Made by a program: the position numbers and the translations under genes. Positions 1 through 5,853 of a stretch of DNA of 5,971 bases are shown here, one piece after another (position 1 is the stretch's first letter; each line of letters begins with the position of its first letter). Under the pieces are notes generated by a model that was not told the origin of the DNA, did not search any database, and saw nothing but the letters and a program-made list of their open reading frames with translations. This DNA comes from Candidatus Hydrogenedentota bacterium (GTDB taxonomy: Bacteria; Hydrogenedentota; Hydrogenedentia; Hydrogenedentales; CAITNO01): the NCBI GenBank assembly GCA_007124105.1, contig SLFT01000109.1, positions 1-5,971 on the forward strand, read 5' to 3'.

Positions 1-123
1 GAAAGCCCCGTGAACGACAGTCCCACCATTTCAGTCAACAGACTGCGCTATAGACGAAACCACAGACAGAACGACAACACGCCTGCCGTCTCCCAAAACT
101 CGGAAGAGGTTGCCAGCCATTTA

Positions 124-141
124 TTTGCCCGTTGTGGCAAA
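124..141. promoter_or_regulatory. Inverted repeat over the -35 box, candidate operator
   Basis: TTTGCC (124-129) and GGCAAA (136-141) are perfect 6-bp inverted arms separated by 6 bases. The left arm overlaps the -35 hexamer, so a dimeric regulator bound here would block RNA polymerase. A further TTGCCA half-site lies at 110-115, 15 bases upstream of the TTGCCC half-site. Symmetry and position suggest an operator for a sugar-responsive repressor, but no regulator gene is in the window and the repeat does not match an operator consensus I can name with confidence. Confidence 0.4.
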
Positions 142-153
142 ACCATATATACT
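125..153 (+). promoter_or_regulatory. Candidate sigma-70-type promoter for the three-gene plus-strand locus
   Basis: A -35-like TTGCCC (125-130, 4 of 6 matches to TTGACA) is separated by exactly 17 nt from a -10-like TATACT (148-153, 5 of 6 matches to TATAAT). Transcription would begin near 160, giving a leader of about 60 nt before the start codon at 221. The leader carries a purine-rich ribosome binding site, AGGAGA, at 205-210. Nothing else in the first 220 bases looks like a gene: the open frame from the left edge to 243 overlaps the next gene's start and has a low-complexity, polar translation. The promoter is inferred from consensus match and position only. Confidence 0.55.
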
Positions 154-220
154 ACATCCGTCGCGGCTACACAACCACTATTACAGTGTACAGTATTGAA
201 CAACAGGAGACAAACAGACG

Positions 221-1090
221 ATGAAGATTGGATTTCATACTGACGCGTTTAACAGCGCTTTTTGCGATTTTGAGAAATGTCTGCAATGGGCCCGTGACAA
301 TGATGTGCATTACATCGAATGCGGCCTGATTGACGGGGTAAGTTGGATACACGGGCTGGGGTACCAACCCCATGTAGCCCTGTATGAAGACCCTATGCTG
401 TTGCGGCATAAGATGGCCGGTTACGGCGTACAATTTTCGCAGGTGGACGCGGCATTCCCTTTGTCCGGCGCGGACGGCCCTTCGCGGGGGCTGCCCTATG
501 TACTCAAATCGTTGCCCTGGGCAAAACATGCCGGGTGCGATTGCGTCGCCACAACGGATGGACTGCACAAGCCAGAAGGATTCACCGATGACGAGGCCAT
601 GGCGCAAATGCGCCGGCTATACCGCGAAATCGTCAATACGGCAACTGCCTACGAGATAACCGTGAACATCGAGGTACATGGTTATTTCACCACCAACCCG
701 GACCGGCTGGCAGAGATGCTCGACTTTTGCGACAGCCCCTATTTTGGTCTGAATCTGGACACGGGCAACTCGTTTATCGCGGGACAGGACCCGGTCGCCT
801 TTTGTGAACGGTTCAAGGAACGCATCACGCATGTACATGTCAAGGACGTGAGCGAATCATTGGCGGCTTCCGTACGCGGCGGCCAGACGGGTATTGCCGT
901 TAGTCATTGCGCCATTGGCGACGGCGTGAATGCCGACAATATCCGGCGCTGTCTGGAAATCCTGCGCGACTGCGGGTTCGACGGCACGCTCAGCATGGAA
1001 TGCGAAGGAGCGGGTGGACCGCTTATTGAAAAATCGCTGGCATGGTTGCGCGCAATGCTGTCCGAACTTAACATTACCGAGGAGAAGTGA
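221..1090 (+). CDS. Sugar phosphate isomerase/epimerase, xylose isomerase-like TIM barrel
   Basis: This 289-residue protein has the size and layout of the AP-endonuclease-2/xylose-isomerase-like TIM-barrel family, whose members isomerise, epimerise or dehydrate sugars and inositol derivatives using a divalent metal. It has no signal peptide, so it should act in the cytoplasm. The likely metal ligands sit at barrel-strand ends: Glu151 in NIEVHG, Asp180 in LNLDTGNS, His206 (or His204) in HVHVKD, and Glu260 in SMECEG. This is the Glu-Asp-His-Glu pattern of the family. A conserved-looking loop, SHCAIGDGVNADN, spans 228-240. The ATG start is supported by AGGAGA 10 nt upstream. It is the first gene of the locus, and the next start codon lies one base past its stop, so the two are probably one operon. 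The fold is secure; the substrate is not. Myo-inosose dehydratase or isomerase, hydroxypyruvate isomerase and ketose 3-epimerase relatives all share these features. Confidence 0.88.
   Translation: MKIGFHTDAFNSAFCDFEKCLQWARDNDVHYIECGLIDGVSWIHGLGYQPHVALYEDPMLLRHKMAGYGVQFSQVDAAFPLSGADGPSRGLPYVLKSLPWAKHAGCDCVATTDGLHKPEGFTDDEAMAQMRRLYREIVNTATAYEITVNIEVHGYFTTNPDRLAEMLDFCDSPYFGLNLDTGNSFIAGQDPVAFCERFKERITHVHVKDVSESLAASVRGGQTGIAVSHCAIGDGVNADNIRRCLEILRDCGFDGTLSMECEGAGGPLIEKSLAWLRAMLSELNITEEK
1079..1087 (+). promoter_or_regulatory. Ribosome binding site that fixes the second gene's start at 1092
   Basis: GAGGAGAAG lies inside the last codons of the upstream gene, and its GAGGAG core ends 7 nt before the ATG at 1092. 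This is the best Shine-Dalgarno match among the plus-strand genes. It selects the internal ATG over the longer in-frame reading that begins at 930, which would overlap the upstream gene by about 160 bases and bury the signal peptide. Confidence 0.75.
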
Positions 1091-1091
1091 T

Positions 1092-1994
1092 ATGAAAAAA
1101 AGCGTTGTATTTCTTATCTGCGGCTTTATGGCGTCAGCCGTTGCCGAAACGATCCCCATTGAAGCCTTTGCGCCTGGCACGGTACCCGGCGAGTTTCAGG
1201 TGACCACAAGCGATGTCAGCGGTACATTACGGTTGGGCGGCATCTCATTCGGGTTCTCGCCATTTGAACATGTCCCAACAGAAACAAACCTGGTCAGCGC
1301 CATGGGACTGTTGAATTATTACCGCATATTTACAACAAATCATCGCTACGGCGAAAGTATGCGCGCCATACCCAGTGAGGCGAGCCTCGAAGGGCCGGAC
1401 ACAGTGCGCGTGCATTGGCCCGCCGAAGAAGACCGTCCCTTCGCGTTGACAGGTATCTATCATTGGATAACCCCTGACACAGTAGACCTGGAAACCATTG
1501 TGGAGGCGACCGACACGTTGCCTGCCTTTGATGTATTTCTGGCCTCTTACCTGTCGGAACACTTCCCTGCCTCGGCTGTGTATGTGAAGGCTGGGGAAAA
1601 TGAAAAAGAATTTATCACGGCGGAACCGGAAGACGGTGTCTGGCAGGTGTTTCCACGGGACGACGACGCGCGCGCGCTGGTGAAAGACGGCCGTTGGGAC
1701 ATTCCGCCCAGCCCGGTGGATTGGGCAGTACGCCCCGAATTGGCCGCGCCGCTCGTCTATCGCCGCGCTGCGGACTCCGATCTGGTCGTGGCCATGATGG
1801 CGCGTCCGGAAGACTGCTTCGCCGTGTTTACGCCCTTTCGCGGCGAGCATCATTACTCCATGTACTTCTCGTTGTTTGGCGACACGCTTGAAGCCGGCGA
1901 CACGGTACGGGCGCGTATCCGCATGGTAATCGCCGAGATGGACGACGATGCTCTGCTGGCGCGTTATCAGGAGTTCCTGGACAGCGACCAATAA
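1092..1994 (+). CDS. Secreted protein of unknown function
   Basis: The 300-residue product starts with a clear Sec signal peptide: a Lys-Lys N-terminus, a hydrophobic core (VVFLICGFMASA) and a likely signal peptidase I site after Ala18 (Ala-Val-Ala, then Glu). No lipobox is seen, so it should be periplasmic or released. The mature part alternates short hydrophobic strands and turns, suggesting a beta-rich fold. Striking segments, probably the conserved core, are MGLLNYYRIFTTNHRYGE at 71-88, KDGRWDIPPSPVDW at 198-211 and RPEDCFAVFTPF at 238-249. These aromatic, His and Arg-rich stretches could line a carbohydrate site, as in mutarotase-like beta sandwiches, but I do not recognise a named family. 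An upstream in-frame start at 930 was rejected because it would place 54 residues that read as a shadow of the first gene ahead of the signal peptide. It follows the isomerase gene by one base and shares its transcript; the GH42-like gene is 99 nt further on. Confidence 0.85.
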   Translation: MKKSVVFLICGFMASAVAETIPIEAFAPGTVPGEFQVTTSDVSGTLRLGGISFGFSPFEHVPTETNLVSAMGLLNYYRIFTTNHRYGESMRAIPSEASLEGPDTVRVHWPAEEDRPFALTGIYHWITPDTVDLETIVEATDTLPAFDVFLASYLSEHFPASAVYVKAGENEKEFITAEPEDGVWQVFPRDDDARALVKDGRWDIPPSPVDWAVRPELAAPLVYRRAADSDLVVAMMARPEDCFAVFTPFRGEHHYSMYFSLFGDTLEAGDTVRARIRMVIAEMDDDALLARYQEFLDSDQ

Positions 1995-2079
1995 GTATAA
2001 ATTGCATTGTTGCGCCCTGGACAAGTCAATTCGCATGGATATCTCGGGCAGAATAAGCTGGCTGGTGATGTTTCAACCT

Positions 2080-2085
2080 TATAAC
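2080..2085 (+). promoter_or_regulatory. Possible -10 element just upstream of the glycosidase-like gene
   Basis: TATAAC (5 of 6 matches to TATAAT) ends 8 nt before the ATG at 2094, so a transcript would begin within a base or two of the start codon. The same 25 bases contain no Shine-Dalgarno sequence. No good -35 hexamer lies 16-18 nt upstream. The match could be chance, and read-through from the upstream gene pair remains the simpler source of expression. Confidence 0.25.
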
Positions 2086-2093
2086 TGTGACAA

Positions 2094-4568
2094 ATGAAAT
2101 ATTTACATCGCTTTTTACTGGCATCAATTGCAGCAAGTATCCTGTTATGTGCGACCGTTTGCGCAGAACCTGTCGCAGGCTTTGTCACCCATTACCACGA
2201 AGGTTCGCTGGAGGCGTTGTCCGATACTCCTGTGACAGCGGAGCTGGCGGACTTGATCCATTGGCGGATGGTTGATTTGGATGAGGCGAATCCACGCGTC
2301 GAGGATATGCGCGTGGATTTCAGCAACGCCGAAGGCTGGCTGCCCATGCTGCGTGAAAGCGGGCGTAGGGGCTATCCTATTATTGATACGGCCATGTATC
2401 ATTCGACCATGGGCTGGCGTCGCGAGATGACAGCGCGCGCGAACCAGAACATGGTGGGCGCGGACGGCAATGTCTGGAATTTTTCGTCGCTTCATTCGCC
2501 TGTGTTTCGCGCGTCGGTTTTTTCCTACATCGAACAGTTCACGGACTGGTTCCAACGGCATGACACAGAAGGACGTGTGCCGGGATACCTCAATGGCGCC
2601 GAATGGTTCTATCCCGGTTCGCTGGACTATAGTCCGTTGGCCCTGTCCGCGTTCAGGGAATGGCTCGGGGCCAAGTACGAAACACTGGACGCATTGAACG
2701 CAGCGTGGGGGAGAGACCACAGTTCCTGGATGGACGTAGAGCCGCCGCGTCCCTCGATCATCGGCGGTTATCACGCCAATGAACCTACATTCGCGCTGAA
2801 TGGCGGCGCCGACGCCAGTTACGCCGCAGCCCCTGTGCCTGTGACGCCGGGACGGCGTTACACTGCGGCGGCGGAGGCGTCGGGAGTGGGAGCGGCGGCG
2901 CGTTTCGCGGGCTTTCATCTTGCATGGCTGGACGACGCGAAGAATCTGATTACCGTCTCCGCCGTACATGGCGACGGCGGCGACAGCGGGGCGTATTGGC
3001 TCGAAGGCGACGCGCGAGCGCCAGTCAACGCAACCTCGGTAATCGTGCATTGCAAACTATTGGCCTTTGGTGAAGTAACGTTTCGTAATCCCACATTCAT
3101 GGAAAGCGGCCCTGATATAACGCTGGTCAGCCGCGACGAAGCGGGGTGGACGCATCACGCCTACGCCGGCGAAAGTGCGGCTTCCGCTGCTATTGACGAC
3201 GGCGATCTTGTTCTTACCTTGAGAGCGGAAAGCGCCGATACCCTTGAGGGAAACGTTGCGCGCGTACTGGAGGATTGGGTTGTCTTTTCTTTCGAAGCCA
3301 TGGCCCATTGGCTGAACGACTGCGCGCGCCATATTCGCGCCAACGACCCCGACCGCGAGATTTCCAGCTACGTGGGTTTTGTTTTCGCGCAACAGGCGCA
3401 ATGGGACTACGCCATGGTGAACCAGCGTCTGGACATCAGCCTGATGAACACGCCGGACATTGACGTGAACGGCATCCAGATGTGTATTGCCGGAAACGAT
3501 TATACCTGGACGACCAGTGTGGTGGATATGGCGCGCAAATACGGGAAGCCCGTGCGCGCCACCGATCTCATAGATTTTCCTTATGGCCTCTATTCCGGAT
3601 TTGAACCCATATACCGGGGTACGCTGGCGGCTGTACAACACGGCTTGACGGAGGTGTTCTGGTATGGGTGGAAAGGCGTCCCTGACTACTCCTATTTACA
3701 GCGCATGACCACAACGGACCGCAACCGATTAATAAGCGATACCCGTAGCGCCATTGAAGCCGTCGCCGGATATCGGCCATTTACCACTATGGCTCAGATT
3801 GCGCCCATCATGAGCTATTCCATTGCCGACGAAGACGGTTACAAAGGCGACATGATTGACAACGGCGGTTTGTATCATTTGCTGCTGGACGCCGGATTTA
3901 CCGTGGATATATGGACGCCTTATGAGATAGAGAACAGTGAAGGCAACCCACTGGAACAGTATGACGCGTTATTCCTGAGCGATTGCCCCGTGTTGCCGCG
4001 CGCCGTACATGCAAAACTGGAGCAATTTGTCGAGCGGGGCGGCGCGCTCATCAGTAGTGGACGCCTGCCCGAAAAGGACTTGCGCGGCAACGCCTTCGAT
4101 GCGCCCCTTTCCGACCGGGAACGGGTGGCGGCGCTGGGCGACACTATCGGACGGCGCTACTGGGGAAGGGTGCGTCGCGAACAGGTTTACGGCAATACGC
4201 CGCCTGTCCTGGTGGAAGCGCCGGACCCAAATCGTACGTCGGCGCTGCGCCAGACACTCCGAAAAAAGGTTACAGACGCTGTTATAAACCTCGGTGTTCA
4301 CCGCCCCGTTGTATTGCCGGAAAACAACGGCGATGTTCACGTCGTGCCGTTCCTGAGCGAGGAAGACGGCGCAATACTATTGTTCCTGGTACACAAAGGT
4401 TCCGGTCGCTGTCACCATGTAGATATGCGGTTCGCGCTTGAGCAGCCCGTTGTGAAAGCGGATGCCTGGCGTGATTTCGACAGCCACGCGTCCTGCATGG
4501 TCCTGGATGATAACATGATACGTGTCCCTGATTTTTCTCATACCTGCCTCGTTTATCTCACATTCTGA
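2094..4568 (+). CDS. Secreted GH42-like beta-galactosidase-family protein with inserted beta domain
   Basis: The 824-residue protein begins with a signal peptide (hydrophobic core about 7-20, probable cleavage after Ala24 in VCA) and should be exported. Residues 26-215 resemble the first half of a GH42-type TIM barrel: YLNGAEW at 165-171 places Glu170 where the acid/base residue is expected, followed by the family-like FREWLGAKYETLDALNAAWG at 187-206. About 220-390 is a beta-rich insertion whose start (ALNGGADASY, VPVTPGRRYTA) reads like a carbohydrate-binding jelly roll. The barrel resumes with DWVVFSFEAMAHWLNDCARH at 394-413. The strand where the nucleophile Glu is expected reads KPVRATDLIDFPYG (485-498), giving Asp491 or Asp494 instead. 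Residues 560-665 (YDALFLSDCPVLP, FVERGGALISSGR) match the Rossmann-like trimerisation domain of GH42, and a beta domain ends the protein. Substrate is unknown; it may bind rather than hydrolyse. The start lacks a ribosome binding site, but the signal peptide supports it. Confidence 0.8.
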   Translation: MKYLHRFLLASIAASILLCATVCAEPVAGFVTHYHEGSLEALSDTPVTAELADLIHWRMVDLDEANPRVEDMRVDFSNAEGWLPMLRESGRRGYPIIDTAMYHSTMGWRREMTARANQNMVGADGNVWNFSSLHSPVFRASVFSYIEQFTDWFQRHDTEGRVPGYLNGAEWFYPGSLDYSPLALSAFREWLGAKYETLDALNAAWGRDHSSWMDVEPPRPSIIGGYHANEPTFALNGGADASYAAAPVPVTPGRRYTAAAEASGVGAAARFAGFHLAWLDDAKNLITVSAVHGDGGDSGAYWLEGDARAPVNATSVIVHCKLLAFGEVTFRNPTFMESGPDITLVSRDEAGWTHHAYAGESAASAAIDDGDLVLTLRAESADTLEGNVARVLEDWVVFSFEAMAHWLNDCARHIRANDPDREISSYVGFVFAQQAQWDYAMVNQRLDISLMNTPDIDVNGIQMCIAGNDYTWTTSVVDMARKYGKPVRATDLIDFPYGLYSGFEPIYRGTLAAVQHGLTEVFWYGWKGVPDYSYLQRMTTTDRNRLISDTRSAIEAVAGYRPFTTMAQIAPIMSYSIADEDGYKGDMIDNGGLYHLLLDAGFTVDIWTPYEIENSEGNPLEQYDALFLSDCPVLPRAVHAKLEQFVERGGALISSGRLPEKDLRGNAFDAPLSDRERVAALGDTIGRRYWGRVRREQVYGNTPPVLVEAPDPNRTSALRQTLRKKVTDAVINLGVHRPVVLPENNGDVHVVPFLSEEDGAILLFLVHKGSGRCHHVDMRFALEQPVVKADAWRDFDSHASCMVLDDNMIRVPDFSHTCLVYLTF

Positions 4569-4623
4569 CTACCTGATGTATCACGCACGCGACAAACAGA
4601 CGTGCCAAAAGCCACTCCACGCA

Positions 4624-5553
4624 TCAGTCGCAGAAGTCCGGCCAGGTTGCTTGTACTAAGCATCCACGCCCCTGCTCCTTGCCCCGATACATGAGCGTGT
4701 CCGCCAGACGAATGGCACAATCTACGTTGTCCGGCGCTTCAATATACGTTGCCGCGCCAATTGTCATGCTCACCAACCAGCGACTTGTTACTTCACGCGC
4801 CACTTTCTCCATGATTCTTTCCAGCAATATACGGGCCTGCGCCGCGCCCGTGTCGGGCAATAAGAGCGCGAATTCATCACCGCCAAGACGCGCCGCCGTG
4901 TCGGTTGCGCGCAGGTCGCCCCCAACAATGGAAGCGGCAACCTTAAGAAGCCTGTCGCCCTCCGTGTGACCGGACCGGTCGTTGATTTGCTTGAAGTGGT
5001 CTAAATCAATGTAGGCGATTGTAAACGGCAATCCATTGCGCATGCTTAACCCGATGGTGCGTTCCACGTGCTCCTTGAAAACACGGGCGTTCGCAAGCCC
5101 GGTAAGCCCATCCGTGCGAGAAAGCATGCGCTCGTGCTGATAGACATTCCACAGCGCAACGACCAGTTCGTTAATCAGAAGAAAAAAAACGAAGCGCACA
5201 CTTGCGTTCCACAAAGGAATCCACCAGACAGAATAAGGCATCCCGTTTGTGACATCCAGATACCCCCACACCGCAGCGCTGACAACCGCGAAGATACGGC
5301 CTGGCCCGGCGGATATCAGGATGCCGGCATACACAACAGGCACGAGGTAGAAAATAGAAAAACTCATTTCGGCGCCGGCGAAAGCGTTGAGTGACGCTAC
5401 CACCCCAAGGAGCAGTAGCGCAAGTGCCGTACGCAAAAGCAGCGGCAGCGCAAGCAAACGCTCTATCCAAGTGGCTACACGAACTGATAGGCTGGCAGCC
5501 TCCAATGTCTCGTTCACTTCCACACCCTCGCAAGCATTCTCTTCATTTCCCAT
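4624..5553 (-). CDS. Membrane-anchored diguanylate cyclase (GGDEF domain)
   Basis: This 309-residue protein should make the second messenger c-di-GMP from two GTP at the inner membrane. After a polar N-terminus (1-33) come four predicted membrane segments, about 35-57, 65-82, 87-101 and 117-136. They form a compact sensor-like module with the segment MSFSIFYLVPVVYAGI (63-78), of a type common in GGDEF proteins; its signal is unknown. The GGDEF domain runs from about 143 to 300. It keeps TDGLTGLANAR at its start (147-157), the metal-binding Asp183 in YIDLDHFKQIND, the signature LGGDEF with Glu227, and the inhibitory site Arg215-Ala-Thr-Asp218 exactly five residues before GGDEF. It therefore looks catalytically competent and feedback-inhibited. 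No EAL or HD-GYP domain follows. AAGGGG at 5560-5565 lies 6 nt upstream of the start and supports it. The gene converges on the glycosidase-like gene with a 55-nt gap and has its own upstream region, so it is not part of the sugar locus. Confidence 0.93.
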   Translation of the reverse strand: MGNEENACEGVEVNETLEAASLSVRVATWIERLLALPLLLRTALALLLLGVVASLNAFAGAEMSFSIFYLVPVVYAGILISAGPGRIFAVVSAAVWGYLDVTNGMPYSVWWIPLWNASVRFVFFLLINELVVALWNVYQHERMLSRTDGLTGLANARVFKEHVERTIGLSMRNGLPFTIAYIDLDHFKQINDRSGHTEGDRLLKVAASIVGGDLRATDTAARLGGDEFALLLPDTGAAQARILLERIMEKVAREVTSRWLVSMTIGAATYIEAPDNVDCAIRLADTLMYRGKEQGRGCLVQATWPDFCD

Positions 5554-5598
5554 GACAAACCCCTTTTTTTACCTTTGCACACACAACACCACCGCTAC

Positions 5599-5621
5599 CG
5601 GCATTCATGTAAGAAATGCCG
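5599..5621 (-). other. Hairpin in the probable leader of the diguanylate cyclase
   Basis: CGGCATT (5599-5605) and AATGCCG (5615-5621) form a perfect 7-bp stem around a 9-nt loop. Allowing one bulged C, the stem extends by two more pairs (TA on each side). It lies 46-68 nt upstream of the start codon. It has no T-run on either side, so it is unlikely to be an intrinsic terminator. The sequence does not show the conserved elements I know for c-di-GMP riboswitches. It may be a protein-binding site or an mRNA structure. Confidence 0.4.
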
Positions 5622-5685
5622 TATCCAACGCAATCAACCGCTTACATGACTCGTAGCTTAGCGAACTGATGACACAGACTTCTAA

Positions 5686-5699
5686 ACGCTTATAAGCGT
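5686..5699. promoter_or_regulatory. Perfect 14-bp palindrome, candidate operator upstream of the diguanylate cyclase
   Basis: ACGCTTATAAGCGT reads identically on both strands with no spacer, 133-146 nt upstream of the diguanylate cyclase start. Its AT-rich centre contains TATAAG, a possible -10 element on either strand, although no good -35 is found at the right distance. A symmetric site of this length fits a dimeric DNA-binding protein. No regulator gene is present in the window to pair it with. Confidence 0.4.
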
Positions 5700-5766
5700 A
5701 ACAGATAAGACGGAATAAACGCAAAATTGTTGCCCGACTGAATAACATCACTCTAAACACGGTACT

Positions 5767-5787
5767 AACGCAGGCGTTGCCCGCAAC
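5767..5787. repeat. Two overlapping short inverted repeats
   Basis: AACGC (5767-5771) pairs with GCGTT (5774-5778) across 2 bases, and GTTGC (5776-5780) pairs with GCAAC (5783-5787) across 2 bases. The shared GTT means only one of the two stems could form at a time. Loops of two bases are too tight for stable RNA hairpins, so protein binding or chance is more likely. The T-run at 5803-5808 is too far away for a terminator. Confidence 0.25.
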
Positions 5788-5810
5788 TCAGAACTAAAGT
5801 CGTTTTTTCA

Positions 5811-5828
5811 TAAGTCCCATACGTCCTA
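5811..5828. repeat. Two imperfect 9-bp direct repeats
   Basis: TAAGTCCCA (5811-5819) is followed immediately by TACGTCCTA (5820-5828); seven of nine positions agree. The short GTCC-containing period recalls longer nonamer tandem repeats found in intergenic DNA of some environmental bacterial genomes, of which this could be a worn remnant. That link is from memory of such sequences and is unconfirmed here. Confidence 0.35.
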
Positions 5829-5853
5829 TACAACACTGTCGCGCCCAACCTCC

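Noticed and set aside
182..195. TACAGTG/TACAGTA direct repeat in the first gene's leader
   Set aside because: It is a 7-bp repeat with one mismatch in a short AT-rich leader, with no symmetry or further copies, so chance is the best explanation.
10..243. Small gene or the end of an upstream gene at the left edge
   Set aside because: It overlaps the promoter, the ribosome site and the start of the well-supported isomerase gene, and its translation is polar with no domain-like pattern. The other two plus-strand frames stop at 11-13 and 51-53, so a preceding gene could end there, but too few codons remain to judge.
930..1091. Upstream start for the secreted unknown protein
   Set aside because: The extra 54 residues overlap the isomerase gene in another frame and would precede a perfect signal peptide; the strong ribosome site at 1079-1087 points to the ATG at 1092.
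1245..2036. Long minus-strand open frame opposite the secreted unknown protein
   Set aside because: It is the antisense of a gene with a clear signal peptide and ribosome site; its translation is rich in His, Arg and Cys without domain-like features.
2145..3050. Long minus-strand open frame opposite the glycosidase-like gene
   Set aside because: It is an antisense shadow of GC-rich coding sequence, extremely Arg/His-rich, with no recognisable motif.
4585..4605. Terminator between the convergent genes
   Set aside because: GCACG (4585-4589) and CGTGC (4601-4605) can pair, but the stem is only 5 bp with an 11-nt loop and no T-run follows on either strand.
5554..5640. c-di-GMP riboswitch in the diguanylate cyclase leader
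   Set aside because: Only a simple hairpin is present; the conserved GEMM-type loop sequences and the two-helix layout are not seen.
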